In this document: positions 35,195 through 44,891 of the stretch, piece after piece | Position numbering within the stretch: position 1 is the first letter of the stretch | Layout: each line of letters starts with the position of its first letter | Origin: Gluconobacter sp. Dm-62 | GTDB taxonomy: Bacteria > Pseudomonadota > Alphaproteobacteria > Acetobacterales > Acetobacteraceae | DNA length: 64,000 nucleotides | Direction: 5' to 3' | Assembly (NCBI RefSeq): GCF_018256155.1 | Contig: NZ_JAERLY010000003.1 | Coordinates: 1 to 64,000, forward strand | Notes under the pieces: model-generated | Databases searched by the model: none | What the model saw: the letters and a program-made list of their open reading frames with translations, nothing else | Told to the model about the DNA's origin: nothing | Made by a program: the position numbers and the translations under genes

Positions 35195-35715
35195 AGATTT
35201 CGGACGTCAATGCGCTGTCGGATGAGGCGTTCGTTGCCCGGTTCGGTGGACTTTACGAACATTCGCCCTGGGTGGCGGAAGGGGCGCTCCAGGCGCGGCC
35301 TTTCGTGGATGTGGACGCGATGCTGTCTGTGTTTGCACAGGGTGTGCGCTCTGCGGGCGTGGAGGCACAGCTTGCATTGGTGCGAGCGCATCCGGAGCTG
35401 GGGCATCGGGCCGGGATTGATCCGGAGCTGACGGAACATTCCGCCTCGGAACAGGCTTCGGCCGGGCTGGATCGTCTGACACCTGTGGAATATGAGCGTT
35501 TCCGGGGGCTGAACGACGCCTATCGCGCACGGTTTTCCATGCCGTTCGTGATCTGTGTGCGTAAAGTGGCCGTACCCGGACAAGCTGCGAAAACCGTCAT
35601 CATGGATGAAATGGAGCGCCGTCTGGCTGGCACTCCCGAAAAGGAACTGACCGAGGCGCTGATGCAGATTGATGCGATTGCAGCACTTCGTCTGAAGGAT
35701 CTGGTTACGTCATGA
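35191..35715 (+). CDS. uraD: 2-oxo-4-hydroxy-4-carboxy-5-ureidoimidazoline (OHCU) decarboxylase
   Basis: The 174-residue protein contains RAHPELGHRAG with catalytic His67, the SEQASAGLD block, and GLNDAYRARFSMPFVICV, the family's N..Y..-F-PF-IC signature. It converts OHCU to S-allantoin, the third step of urate degradation. Start ATG 35191 overlaps the puuE stop and its own stop overlaps uraH, so translation is coupled along the operon. Confidence 0.94.
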   Translation: MKISDVNALSDEAFVARFGGLYEHSPWVAEGALQARPFVDVDAMLSVFAQGVRSAGVEAQLALVRAHPELGHRAGIDPELTEHSASEQASAGLDRLTPVEYERFRGLNDAYRARFSMPFVICVRKVAVPGQAAKTVIMDEMERRLAGTPEKELTEALMQIDAIAALRLKDLVTS

Positions 35716-36044
35716 GTTCTCTGTCCACGCATGTTCTTGATACGGTTTCTGGCAAGCCGGCTGCGGGTGTGAGCCTGCGCCTTCTGCAAGGGGAACGTGT
35801 CCTGTTCGAAGGGCAGACCAATGCAGATGGGCGTTGTCCGGAACTGCGGGATGTTGCAGTTTCGAAAGGGACGTATTGTCTGGAATTCCGGATTGGGGAT
35901 TATTTCCGAAAAGGCGGGCAGGTTCTGTCCGATCCGCCGTTTCTGGATGTGGTGCCGATCGTGTTCGGACTGGCGGCGGAGGGCCATGCGCATGTGCCGC
36001 TGCTGGCGGCGCCGTTCGGATATTCCACCTATCGCGGAAGCTGA
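35712..36044 (+). CDS. uraH: 5-hydroxyisourate hydrolase (transthyretin-like)
   Basis: At 110 residues the length is typical. LSTHVLDTVSGKPAAG at the start and the C-terminal YRGS tetrapeptide are diagnostic of 5-HIU hydrolase; the catalytic His, Arg and Ser/Tyr tail are present. It opens 5-hydroxyisourate to OHCU. The ATG overlaps the uraD stop (ATGA). The gene implies that 5-hydroxyisourate is produced in this organism. Confidence 0.95.
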   Translation: MSSLSTHVLDTVSGKPAAGVSLRLLQGERVLFEGQTNADGRCPELRDVAVSKGTYCLEFRIGDYFRKGGQVLSDPPFLDVVPIVFGLAAEGHAHVPLLAAPFGYSTYRGS

Positions 36045-36053
36045 GGGCTTTTC

Positions 36054-37457
36054 ATGACTGCCGAGAACGCCGCGATGACCGGTCTGCATCCCGTTGACGA
36101 GAAACTGCCGGTCTGGCGGCTTGGGGCCTATGGGTTGCAGCATGTGCTGGCGTTCTATTCGGCAGCGGTCATTGTCCCGATCCTCGTAGCGGGTGCGCTG
36201 CACCTGCCGCGCGAGACGCTGATCCATTTGATCGATGCGGATCTGTTCACGTGCGGGATTGCATCGCTGCTTCAGGCCGTGGGGTTTGGCCCGATCGGGG
36301 TGCGTTTGCCGCTGTTGCAGGGCGTGACGTTCACGGCCGTGGGGCCGATGATTGCCATCGGGTCTGCCGTGGGGGGCGGGACGCCGGGGCTGCTGTCCAT
36401 TTACGGGTCCGTCATCGTGGCGGGGTTCGTGACGTTCCTGATGGCGCGGCATTTTGCCGGGCTGGTGCGGTTTTTCCCGCCGGTCGTGACGGGATCCATC
36501 ATTCTCATTATCGGTCTGGCGCTGTTGCCGGTCGCGGCGAATGACATCGTTTCGGGCGCCAGTCCGTCCGTCATGCAGGACCATGTTCCGCTGCGGAGCA
36601 TCTGGTACGGGCTTGGGACACTGGCCTCCATTCTGGTGATCCAGCGGTTGTTTCGCGGGTTTATTGCCACGATTGCCGTGTTGATCGGGCTGGTTCTGGG
36701 GACGCTGGTGGCCTGGGTGCTCGGGGATGCGAATTTCGGGGATGTGGCATCCGCGCCGCTTCTGTCCATCACGCACCCGTTCTATTTCGGAACGCCGACA
36801 TTTCATCCGGTCTCGATCCTGTCGATGGTGATCGTCATGACGATTTCCATGATCGAGACGATCGGCAACGTCTATGCGACCGGTGAAATCGTCGACAAGC
36901 CGATCACCTCCGAAGACATTGCCCGCACGCTGCGTGCCGATGGGATCGCGACCATGCTCGGTGGCGTGCTCAATTCCTTTCCCTATACCTGCTTCGCCGA
37001 AAATGTCGGTCTGGTGCGGATGACCGGGGTGAAGAGCCGCTGGGTCGTGGCGGCAGCGGCGGTCATCATGATGATGCTCGGTTGTCTGCCGCGTCTGGGT
37101 GCGCTGGTGGCTGCGGTGCCGCTGCCGGTTCTGGGTGGTGCGGCGCTTGCGATGTTTGCGACCGTGGCGGTCGTGGGTGTGCAGACGCTGTCACGGGTGG
37201 ATTTCAACCGGCAGAGCAATGTCATTATTGTGGGCACCAGCATCGGGCTGAGCATGCTGGCGACGGCCCAGCCGCATATCTCCGACACGTTTCCGATGTG
37301 GGCGAAGATCGTGTTTGGAAGCGGAATTACGCTCGGCTCGCTGTCAGCGATTTTGCTGCATCTGATCTTTAACGTGAAGCGGACGATTCATGAGGCTGCG
37401 CATGCGACGGATGTGCCGCGTGAGGCGCTGATCGATGAGCGGATCCGGGAAGGGTGA
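36054..37457 (+). CDS. NCS2-family purine (xanthine/urate) permease
   Basis: The 467-residue protein has about 14 membrane segments. LPLLQGVTFTAVGPMIAIG and the NAT signature region FAENVGLVRMTGVKSR mark the nucleobase-ascorbate transporter family, and GLQHVLAFYSAAVIVPILVA starts helix 1. Bacterial members import xanthine or urate with protons. It starts 9 nt after uraH, last gene of the operon, so the natural cargo is urate or xanthine (inference). Confidence 0.9.
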   Translation: MTAENAAMTGLHPVDEKLPVWRLGAYGLQHVLAFYSAAVIVPILVAGALHLPRETLIHLIDADLFTCGIASLLQAVGFGPIGVRLPLLQGVTFTAVGPMIAIGSAVGGGTPGLLSIYGSVIVAGFVTFLMARHFAGLVRFFPPVVTGSIILIIGLALLPVAANDIVSGASPSVMQDHVPLRSIWYGLGTLASILVIQRLFRGFIATIAVLIGLVLGTLVAWVLGDANFGDVASAPLLSITHPFYFGTPTFHPVSILSMVIVMTISMIETIGNVYATGEIVDKPITSEDIARTLRADGIATMLGGVLNSFPYTCFAENVGLVRMTGVKSRWVVAAAAVIMMMLGCLPRLGALVAAVPLPVLGGAALAMFATVAVVGVQTLSRVDFNRQSNVIIVGTSIGLSMLATAQPHISDTFPMWAKIVFGSGITLGSLSAILLHLIFNVKRTIHEAAHATDVPREALIDERIREG

Positions 37458-37576
37458 AGTTCAGGGCTCTGCCCTGAAACCCGCCAGAGGCCGGGGGCCT
37501 GTGGAAATCAATTCATAAAATCAGGGTGCAGGGATCGAGATCCCTGCCGGGCCCGCGCAGAGCCCGGAACGCCCTT
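37458..37576. repeat. Intergenic hairpin-rich element, possible dispersed repeat
   Basis: The 119-nt gap between convergent genes holds TTCAGGGC-tct-GCCCTGAA (37460-37478) and GCAGGGATC-ga-GATCCCTGC (37528-37547). GGGCTCTGC recurs inverted near both ends. This looks like the small palindromic intergenic elements scattered through many alphaproteobacterial genomes. Whether it recurs elsewhere cannot be seen from one copy. It probably also terminates both genes. Confidence 0.45.
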
Positions 37577-38560
37577 TCAGAAGCCGGTCTGTCCGGAAAA
37601 ATAGAAGCCGGTCTGATTCTTGTACGTCGCAATCGTCCCCAGTGACACATAGGCGAGCGTCACGTTCAGGTGCTTGTTGACGAAATAGCTGGTGTAGACG
37701 TCGAACCAGTTGCTTTCGTCGGTGAAGCGCTGGTTGCGCGGCTTGGTGCGGTATTCGACGCCGACAACCAGCCCGGGGATGAAAGACGGCAGATAGCCGA
37801 GCGAGCCTTCGAACTGGGCGTGATAGTTGTTGTCCTGATCACCGCCAAAACCGAGGATGCCCCACTGGTTGCCTTTGGTGAAGCGGACGGTGGTGTCGAT
37901 CAGGATACCGATTTTCGGGAACAGTTTGGTCATGGCGAGATAGGCGTCTCCGCCATCGGTATGCTTTGAGCCAACCATGTGGATGACGCGGCCGTCACTG
38001 TCATGCTTGTACATGCCGCCGATGGCGACCTGCGGGATCAGGGTATTGTCGGCGACATGACCGAAGAGGCGGACCTTGGCGCCAGCCACGTCCAGATCGA
38101 ACTGGTACCCATTGCCGATGCCGAGCTTTGCTCCGGTGCCGCGGGTCTGGAAGAAGTTGTGGGTGTAGGAAATCTCGACGCGGTCGAAGAAGCCCATCGA
38201 GGCGCCGACATTCTGGTCCCAGTAACTGGTGAGGTTCACATAGCTGTAGTGCAGGGCCATGCCAGCACTCTTGTCGCTGCCATAGCCGCCGATCGTGGCC
38301 CAGCTTGCGATGCCGCCGCCGCTCGCGCCTTCGAGTGAGGACAGGCCGCTGGTGCCGAGCGCGCGCTGTCCGTCAAAGAGGGTGCGGAACATTGATTTTC
38401 CGTTGTTGTTTCCGTCATCACCCAGCGTGACCTGAGGTCCGCTGGCCGTGCTGTCGGCGGCATGCGCGGTCTGGCTAACAGCGAATGCACCGAGAGACAG
38501 CACGACTGTCAGGGACATCAAGGAACGGAGGTACTGCGCGGAATACGGAAAAGGGTGCAT
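37577..38560 (-). CDS. DUF3034-type outer-membrane protein
   Basis: The 327-residue protein has a signal peptide (cleavage near AHA-ADS) and a beta-rich body with alternating polar and aromatic residues, ending in the outer-membrane signature phenylalanine (YFSGQTGF). SLEGASGGGIASWATIGGYG and the later VEYRTKPRNQRFTDESNWFD resemble the DUF3034 family. It lies between the purine permease and guanine deaminase, so it may be an outer-membrane channel for purines (inference). Its ATG has a weak AGGC ribosome site. Confidence 0.7.
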   Translation of the reverse strand: MHPFPYSAQYLRSLMSLTVVLSLGAFAVSQTAHAADSTASGPQVTLGDDGNNNGKSMFRTLFDGQRALGTSGLSSLEGASGGGIASWATIGGYGSDKSAGMALHYSYVNLTSYWDQNVGASMGFFDRVEISYTHNFFQTRGTGAKLGIGNGYQFDLDVAGAKVRLFGHVADNTLIPQVAIGGMYKHDSDGRVIHMVGSKHTDGGDAYLAMTKLFPKIGILIDTTVRFTKGNQWGILGFGGDQDNNYHAQFEGSLGYLPSFIPGLVVGVEYRTKPRNQRFTDESNWFDVYTSYFVNKHLNVTLAYVSLGTIATYKNQTGFYFSGQTGF

Positions 38561-38749
38561 GGTGCCTGCTTTTAAGTCGCGAGCCCGAGGATGAGCCGGA
38601 GTATTCTCGCAGATTAAATACCGCCACCAGTATTACCGCTGCGACTCTGAAAAATAGTTAAAATAACTCTAGAGTTCAAAAATTTTTCCGAGTCAAAATA
38701 AAATTGGCACCAAGTGCCTATTTTTGAAAAGAGGTGTGTTCCTTTGGCT
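38561..38749. promoter_or_regulatory. AT-rich region with palindrome, upstream of the DUF3034 gene
   Basis: The gap between guaD (stop 38750) and the DUF3034 start is AT-rich at 38630-38715. It contains the perfect 12-bp palindrome AACTCTAGAGTT at 38665-38676, a candidate operator. It is likely to hold the DUF3034 promoter. Confidence 0.4.
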
Positions 38750-40066
38750 TCATGCGGCGCTTCGTGTGTGCCGGAGTTGCCCGGCGACATAGGTGGCGGC
38801 AATGCTGCGGTCGTCGCCCAGCATGGTGAGGGCGAAAAGACGGTCGGCGAGGGTTTCGGCGGTCTGGGACCGGATGCGACCCAGTGGCGTGGCGGCAGGG
38901 TCGAAAACGCAGAGATCGGCGTAGAGGCCGGGTCTGATGCTGCCGATCCTGTCTTCGAGGCCGAGGGACTGCGCGCCGCCAGCCGTGGCGAGCCAGAGCC
39001 CCTGTGCGGGATGGAGTTTCGTCTGGAGACCCTGGGCGACCTTGTAGGCGTCCGACAAAACCTGAAGCAGGGACAGGGATGGTCCGGCGCCGATGTCGCT
39101 GCCGATACCCACTTTCACGCGGCGTTTGGGATCGAGGGCTTTGAAGAGCGGGAAGGAGCCGCTGCCCAGGAACTGGTTCGAGCCGGGGCAGTGCGCGATG
39201 GAGCAGCCCGTATCGTGGCATCGCTGGAAGTCGACTTCTTCGGCATGGACGGCATGAGCGAGAATGGCGCGCGGGCGCAGCAGCCCGGCCTTGTCGTACA
39301 CGTCCAGATAGGAGCTGCGATCAGGGAAAAGCTCGCGGACCCAGGCGATTTCAGAGCGGTTTTCGAGCAGGTGGGTCTGCATGAACAGGTCGGGTTTCGT
39401 GGCGAGGAGGGCGCCTGCGAGGTCGAGCTGTTCGGGGCTGCTGGTGGGGGCAAAACGCGGGGTGACGGCGTAAAGCTGGCGGCCGCGGTTGTGCCAGCGG
39501 GCGATGAGTTCGGTGGACTGATCGTAGCCGCTCTGGGCGGTGTCGCGCAGGTTTTCGGGAGCGTTGCGATCCATCAGGACCTTGCCGGCGATCATGCAGG
39601 TGTTGAGGCGCTCGGATTCCTCAAAGAACGCGTCCACGGACTGGGGGTGGACCGTGCAGTACACGGCGGCCGTCGTGGTGCCGACGCGCAGGAGTTCGTT
39701 CAGGAACTGGCGGGCGATGGTGCGGGCATAGGTAATGTCGCTGTAGCGGGCTTCGGCCGGGAAAACATAGCTTTCAAGCCATTCCAGAAGCTGCTCGCCA
39801 TAGGAGGCGATAACCGGAAGCTGGGGATAGTGGACGTGGGTGTCGATCATGCCGGCGGAAATCAGCATGTTGGGGTAGTGGTCGACGGGCGTTCCGGCGG
39901 GGATTGTGTCGCGCAGGCTGTCCCAGGGGCCGGCGGCGGTAATACGGCCGCTTTCGGTCAGGATCAGGCCATCGGGCTCGTGATGCAGGGCGTCCATGGG
40001 ATCGGTGGTGAAGGGATCGGCATGGAAGGTCAGGAAGGGGCCGCGGATGGCGCTGATCTGGGTCAT
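38750..40066 (-). CDS. guaD: Guanine deaminase
   Basis: The 438-residue protein is a metal-dependent amidohydrolase with DTHVHYPQ, the guanine deaminase segment LLEWLESYVFPAEARY, QTHLLEN, LAHAVHAEEVD, HCPGSNQFLGSG and GSDIGAG. It deaminates guanine to xanthine and feeds the urate pathway encoded next door. No ribosome site is obvious before ATG 40066. It is transcribed toward the DUF3034 gene and may be cotranscribed with it. Confidence 0.94.
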   Translation of the reverse strand: MTQISAIRGPFLTFHADPFTTDPMDALHHEPDGLILTESGRITAAGPWDSLRDTIPAGTPVDHYPNMLISAGMIDTHVHYPQLPVIASYGEQLLEWLESYVFPAEARYSDITYARTIARQFLNELLRVGTTTAAVYCTVHPQSVDAFFEESERLNTCMIAGKVLMDRNAPENLRDTAQSGYDQSTELIARWHNRGRQLYAVTPRFAPTSSPEQLDLAGALLATKPDLFMQTHLLENRSEIAWVRELFPDRSSYLDVYDKAGLLRPRAILAHAVHAEEVDFQRCHDTGCSIAHCPGSNQFLGSGSFPLFKALDPKRRVKVGIGSDIGAGPSLSLLQVLSDAYKVAQGLQTKLHPAQGLWLATAGGAQSLGLEDRIGSIRPGLYADLCVFDPAATPLGRIRSQTAETLADRLFALTMLGDDRSIAATYVAGQLRHTRSAA

Positions 40067-40207
40067 GGGAGCACTTTACCGCAGGGATCGTGCCTGTGTC
40101 TGCGTCAGATGGGTCTGGCATGACGGCTGTGGCCCTGATATCTGCGGGTTGTCTTTTTCATCCGATCGCGGCTGTGTCTGCGGTCCCGGTAGCCGGATGC
40201 CTGCCTC

Positions 40208-41149
40208 ATGTCCGATACTTTCGAGCCGATCCGCATTGTCGCGCTGTATCATTTCACGCCGTTCGCGGACCCCGCTGCATTGCGTGGGCCGTTGCTTGAG
40301 CTGTGTGAGCAGGAAGGGATCAAAGGGATCCTGCTTCTGGCGCGCGAGGGGATCAACGGGACGATTGCCGGGACGGATGAAGGCATGGAGCGCGTGATGG
40401 CGCATATCCGCGCGCTTCCAGGCTGTGCGGATCTGGAAAGCAAGGATTCCCGCGCGCCTGAACTGCCGTTCCGCCGCATGAAAGTGCGGCTGAAAAAGGA
40501 AATCGTCACGATGGGCGAGCCGGATATCGACCCGCTTCAGGGCGTGGGGCGGTATGTGGCGCCGGAAGACTGGAACGCGCTAATTTCTGATCCGGATACG
40601 ATCCTGATTGATACGCGCAACGATTATGAAGTGGCGATCGGCACGTTCAAAGGCGCGGAAGACCCCAGAACAAAATCCTTTCGCGAATTTCCCGAGTGGT
40701 TTCGCAGGCGGCGGCAGGAACTTGAGGCGGAAGGCCGGTTGCCGAAGATTGCGATGTTCTGCACGGGCGGGATCCGCTGCGAGAAATCGACGTCCTTTGC
40801 GCGGGCGGAGGGTGTGGACGAGGTTTATCATCTCAAGGGCGGTATCCTGAAATATCTGGAGACCGTGCCGGAAGAAGAAAGCCTGTGGGAAGGCGAGTGC
40901 TTCGTGTTCGACCAGCGTGTTTCGGTGAAGCATGGGCTGGAGATCGGGACGCATGATGTCTGCCATGCCTGTCGTCGGCCGCTGAACGAGCATGACAAGG
41001 CCTCGCCGCTGTTCGTGCAGGGTGTGTCTTGCCCGCACTGCCATAACGAGCGCACGGAAGAGCAGCGCCATCGTTATGCCGAGCGTGAGCGTCAGGAAGC
41101 ACTGGCGCAGGCACGTCGCGCCGGGCATCTGGGTGTTCGCCAGAAGTGA
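40208..41149 (+). CDS. trhO: tRNA uridine(34) hydroxylase TrhO (rhodanese family)
   Basis: The 313-residue protein has the N-terminal acylphosphatase-like domain ([15 protein letters not shown]), the rhodanese domain with active loop [11 protein letters not shown] (C185), and a C-terminal zinc-like domain ([19 protein letters not shown]). TrhO makes 5-hydroxyuridine at the tRNA wobble position using O2. The stop overlaps the next start (GTGA). Confidence 0.94.
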   Translation: MSDTFEPIRIVALYHFTPFADPAALRGPLLELCEQEGIKGILLLAREGINGTIAGTDEGMERVMAHIRALPGCADLESKDSRAPELPFRRMKVRLKKEIVTMGEPDIDPLQGVGRYVAPEDWNALISDPDTILIDTRNDYEVAIGTFKGAEDPRTKSFREFPEWFRRRRQELEAEGRLPKIAMFCTGGIRCEKSTSFARAEGVDEVYHLKGGILKYLETVPEEESLWEGECFVFDQRVSVKHGLEIGTHDVCHACRRPLNEHDKASPLFVQGVSCPHCHNERTEEQRHRYAERERQEALAQARRAGHLGVRQK

Positions 41150-41685
41150 CAGTGGCCGGCTTGGCATCTGAGGGCGTTCCGCAGGAGCCAAGTGTTGTGG
41201 CCCGGCGGATGTTCCGGATTGCGGGGCGTTATGCGCTGATCAATGCCCTGATCGCCATTCCTCTGCATCTTCTGATTAATGCAGCGGGATTTGGGGCCAC
41301 TGGAACGTGGAAGCCGGGGGCCATGGCCTCCGTCGCTCTCGGCGTTCTGCTTGCGCCCGTCATGGAAACGTTTCTGTTTTTCTGGCTGCCGATCGTGTTG
41401 GTACGGAAGGTGCTGGGGCAGCGGGCCGTGACGCCGTTTGTGGCGTGGCTCGTTTGCGTGGGGCCGTTTTCCTTCACTCATTACGGCGGCAGTTTGGGGC
41501 GAAGTGCTCTGACTGCGCTCTGTACCGGGCTGGTGGGCGGAAGCTGTTTCTATTTCTGTTTCCGGACTGCCGAGAAGGATGTGGGGATCAGTCCATTCTG
41601 GACGACAGCTCTGTGCCATGCCCTGTTCAACGGCGCGGTTCTGGGCGCGTTTGGGGTGGCTTATGTTCTGGGGTTTGTGTCCTGA
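41146..41685 (+). CDS. CPBP-like membrane protein (degenerate protease motifs)
   Basis: Starting at GTG 41146 (overlapping trhO) it has 179 residues and about five membrane segments. The order of motifs resembles CPBP/Abi intramembrane proteases: [13 protein letters not shown] (usual EExxxR, here one Glu and no Arg), SFTHYG, and LCHALFNG with the His and Asn of motif 3. Loss of the Glu pair and Arg suggests it is non-proteolytic or a divergent member. No partner or function can be inferred. Confidence 0.6.
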   Translation: MTVAGLASEGVPQEPSVVARRMFRIAGRYALINALIAIPLHLLINAAGFGATGTWKPGAMASVALGVLLAPVMETFLFFWLPIVLVRKVLGQRAVTPFVAWLVCVGPFSFTHYGGSLGRSALTALCTGLVGGSCFYFCFRTAEKDVGISPFWTTALCHALFNGAVLGAFGVAYVLGFVS

Positions 41686-41705
41686 AGAGGGGCTGCCTCT
41701 TCAGG
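41681..41705. terminator. Hairpin at convergent ends of the CPBP-like gene and uvrA
   Basis: CCTGAAGAGG-ggctg-CCTCTTCAGG is a perfect 10-bp stem that includes the CPBP-like stop codon and lies 13 nt from the uvrA stop. It is a likely bidirectional terminator, without a T run. Confidence 0.6.
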
Positions 41706-41717
41706 ACACGACTGGGG

Positions 41718-44700
41718 TCAAGTTTTTGTCTTGTTGCGTGACCCGGCGGGGCGGCCTCTGGGATTCTTTTCTGTAGCTTTTTCCGCTGCTTTCTCTTTAG
41801 CCGCCTTTGCCTTTTTCGCGGCTGTGCGTTCGGCTTTTGGCGGTGGTAGACTGGCTGCGAGCATGGCCTGCGTAACCTTGGTGGTTGTGACCTTGCGGGG
41901 TTGTCTCGCACCCGGTGCATCCAGCAATGGGGCGAGGAAGCGGCCGGTATGGCTGGCCTTGCAGGCGGCGATGTCTTCCGGTGTTCCCGCCGCAACGACT
42001 TGACCGCCGCCGTCCCCGCCCTCGGGACCGATATCGATCAGCCAGTCAGCCGTCTTGATGACTTCGAGATTATGCTCGATCACCAGCACGGTGTTGCCCT
42101 GATCGACGAGGGTGTGGAGCACTTCAAGCAGCTTGCGGACGTCTTCCGTGTGCAGGCCGGTCGTGGGTTCGTCGAGAATATAGACCGTTCGGCCGGTTGC
42201 GCGCTTGGCCAGTTCTTTCGACAGCTTGACGCGCTGGGCCTCACCGCCCGAAAGCGTGGTGGCCTGCTGGCCGAGGGCGACATAGCCCAGCCCGACCTGT
42301 TGCAGGATGGCGAGACGGTCGCGGATCTTGGAGGCGGCCTGAAAATACGGCAGAGCCTCGTCCACGGTCATGGCCAGCACGTCCGCGATGGATTTTCCGC
42401 GGAACTTCACGTCCAGCGTTTCGCGGTTGTAGCGCGCGCCCTTGCAGGTGTCGCAGGTCACGTACACGTCCGGCAGAAAGTGCATCTCGATCTTGAGAAC
42501 ACCGTCACCCTGACAGGCCTCGCAGCGGCCGCCCTTCACGTTGAAGGAGAAGCGGCCGGGTTTGTAGCCGCGCGCTTTGGACTCGGGCAGTTCGGCGAAC
42601 CAGTCGCGGATCGGGGCAAACAGATCCGTATAGGTCGCCGGGTTGGAGCGCGGGGTCCGGCCGATCGGGGACTGGTCGATCTCGATGATCTTGTCGAGAT
42701 TGTCCACACCTTCCAGACGGTCATAGGGCAGCGGCGTCTGGCTCGATTTCATGAGCTGGCGGGATAGCGCCTTGTACAGAGTGTCGATAACCAGCGTGGA
42801 TTTGCCGCCACCCGAAACACCCGTGACGGCGATGAAGGTGCCAAGCGGGAAATCGACCGTTAGATCCTTGAGGTTGTTGCCGCGTGCGCCGTGCAGGGTC
42901 AGCATGCCGCTAGGCTTGCGGCGTTCGGTCGGGACGGGAATGACCTTGCGGCCTGACAGATAGGCGCCGGTGATGCTGTTGGGGTTTTGGGCGACTTCGG
43001 CCGGGGTGCCGACGGCGATGACTTCGCCGCCGAGCTTGCCCGCGCCCGGTCCCATATCGATCAGGTAATCGGCGGCGCGGATGGCGTCCTCGTCATGCTC
43101 GACGACGATAACAGTATTACCAAGGCGCTTGAGGCGTTCGAGCGTGCCGAGCAGGCGTTCGTTGTCGCGCTGGTGCAGGCCGATGGAAGGCTCATCCAGC
43201 ACATACAGCACACCGGTCAGGCCCGAACCGATCTGCGATGCCAGACGGATGCGCTGGCTTTCGCCGCCGGACAGGGTCGCGGAGCCGCGCGAGAGGGTGA
43301 GGTAGTCCAGCCCGACATCGTCGAGGAAGTGCAGGCGATCCGTGATTTCGCGCAGGATGCGGCGGGCGATCTCGGCGCGCTGGGGCGTGAGGGTCTCTTC
43401 CACGCCGGAGAACCAGTCGAGCGCCTTGCGGATGGGCATGTCCGAGGCTTCGGCGATGTTGAGGTCCTTGACCTTCACGCACAGGGCTTCGGGCTTGAGG
43501 CGCGCGCCGTGGCAGGCATGGCACGGCTTGTCGGACTGGTAGCGGGAGAGTTCCTCGCGCACCCACATGCTGTCCGTCTGGGCCATGCGACGGCGCAGGT
43601 TTTTCAGCACGCCTTCGAACGGCTTGGTGATGATATGGACCTTCCCGCCATCGCTGTAGGGAATGTCGATCGGTTCTTTCGAGCCGTTGATGATGAGATC
43701 CTGCGTCGCGGGCTGAAGCTCGGACCAGGGCGTGTTCATGTCATCGCCGCAATGGCGGGCGAGAGCGGCGAGCGTCTGGTCGTACCAGTCCGTGCTCGCG
43801 CCCTTCCACGGGGCAATCGCGCCTTCTGCCAGTGTTAGGCTGTCATCCGGGACGATCAGGTCGGCGTCGAAATGCGTCTCGGTGCCGATGCCGTCACAGA
43901 CCGGGCAGGCGCCCATCGGGGCGTTGAAGGAGAACAGGCGCGGCTCGATCTCTTCGATCGTGAAGCCGGAGACGGGGCAGGCGAAGCGCGACGAGAACAC
44001 GACATGCGCCGGGGCTTCCTTTTCGCCGGCGCGTTTGACTTCCTCGGCATAGGCCAGACCGTCAGAGAGTTCGAGCGCGGTCTCGAAACTGTCGGCGAGG
44101 CGGGATTCGAGCCCTTCCTTGACGACAATCCGGTCCACCACGACTTCGACGGTATGGCGCGTCTTGCGGTTCAGTTCCGGGGCTTCGGCGATTTCATACA
44201 GTTCGCCGTCGATCTTCACGCGGGTGAAGCCCTTGCGCGTCAGGTCGGCGAGTTCGCGTTTGCAGTCGCCCTTGCGGTCCCTCACGACAGGGGCGAGCAG
44301 CATCAGGCGCATGCCGTCGGGCATGGCCATGACGCGGTCCACCATCTGGCTGACGGTCTGCGCCTCGATCGGCAGGCCGGTCGCAGGGGAATACGGAATG
44401 CCGACACGCGCCCAGAGCAGGCGCATATAGTCGTGGATTTCCGTGATCGTGCCCACGGTCGAACGCGGGTTTTTGGATGTGGTTTTTTGTTCGATCGAGA
44501 TGGCCGGGGAGAGGCCTTCGATGGAGTCCACATCCGGCTTGCCCATCAGTTCCAGGAACTGGCGCGCATAGGCGGACAGGCTTTCCACATAGCGCCGCTG
44601 GCCCTCGGCATAGATCGTGTCGAAAGCCAGCGAGGATTTTCCGGAGCCCGAGAGGCCCGTGATAATCGTCAGGGAATCCCTCGGGATCGTGGCGTCGATA

Positions 44701-44762
44701 TTCTTGAGGTTATGGGCGCGGGCCCCACGGACGCGGATCGAATGATTGTCTGGAAAGCTCAC
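41718..44762 (-). CDS. uvrA: Excinuclease ABC subunit A
   Basis: The 1014-residue protein has full UvrA architecture: Walker [15 protein letters not shown] near the start, zinc-finger cysteines around CPVSGF and CPVCDG, the second zinc module [14 protein letters not shown] with CDTCKG, a second Walker [13 protein letters not shown], and ABC signatures [10 protein letters not shown] and [10 protein letters not shown]. UvrA scans DNA for bulky damage and loads UvrB. Start is GTG 44762. The last ~50 residues form a Lys/Ala-rich tail ([18 protein letters not shown]) then GRPAGSRNK, longer than the E. coli tail. Divergent from ssb. Confidence 0.97.
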   Translation of the reverse strand: MSFPDNHSIRVRGARAHNLKNIDATIPRDSLTIITGLSGSGKSSLAFDTIYAEGQRRYVESLSAYARQFLELMGKPDVDSIEGLSPAISIEQKTTSKNPRSTVGTITEIHDYMRLLWARVGIPYSPATGLPIEAQTVSQMVDRVMAMPDGMRLMLLAPVVRDRKGDCKRELADLTRKGFTRVKIDGELYEIAEAPELNRKTRHTVEVVVDRIVVKEGLESRLADSFETALELSDGLAYAEEVKRAGEKEAPAHVVFSSRFACPVSGFTIEEIEPRLFSFNAPMGACPVCDGIGTETHFDADLIVPDDSLTLAEGAIAPWKGASTDWYDQTLAALARHCGDDMNTPWSELQPATQDLIINGSKEPIDIPYSDGGKVHIITKPFEGVLKNLRRRMAQTDSMWVREELSRYQSDKPCHACHGARLKPEALCVKVKDLNIAEASDMPIRKALDWFSGVEETLTPQRAEIARRILREITDRLHFLDDVGLDYLTLSRGSATLSGGESQRIRLASQIGSGLTGVLYVLDEPSIGLHQRDNERLLGTLERLKRLGNTVIVVEHDEDAIRAADYLIDMGPGAGKLGGEVIAVGTPAEVAQNPNSITGAYLSGRKVIPVPTERRKPSGMLTLHGARGNNLKDLTVDFPLGTFIAVTGVSGGGKSTLVIDTLYKALSRQLMKSSQTPLPYDRLEGVDNLDKIIEIDQSPIGRTPRSNPATYTDLFAPIRDWFAELPESKARGYKPGRFSFNVKGGRCEACQGDGVLKIEMHFLPDVYVTCDTCKGARYNRETLDVKFRGKSIADVLAMTVDEALPYFQAASKIRDRLAILQQVGLGYVALGQQATTLSGGEAQRVKLSKELAKRATGRTVYILDEPTTGLHTEDVRKLLEVLHTLVDQGNTVLVIEHNLEVIKTADWLIDIGPEGGDGGGQVVAAGTPEDIAACKASHTGRFLAPLLDAPGARQPRKVTTTKVTQAMLAASLPPPKAERTAAKKAKAAKEKAAEKATEKNPRGRPAGSRNKTKT

Positions 44763-44860
44763 GGAGACCCCGGAATGTGGAGAAAAGGCGATTGTGAAAC
44801 CGGAACGCCCTTGAAGGACGCTGGATCAATTATAGATGGGCGTTTAGGATAGGATGAAAA

Positions 44861-44875
44861 GAACAATTCGAGAAA
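44861..44875. promoter_or_regulatory. Weak candidate LexA (SOS) box between uvrA and ssb
   Basis: GAAC-N7-GAAA differs by one base from GAAC-N7-GAAC, the reverse of the alphaproteobacterial GTTC-N7-GTTC LexA site. It lies 16 nt before the ssb ATG and about 100 nt from uvrA, both common SOS genes. Confidence 0.3.
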
Positions 44876-44891
44876 ATTGGTTGGGACGGGA

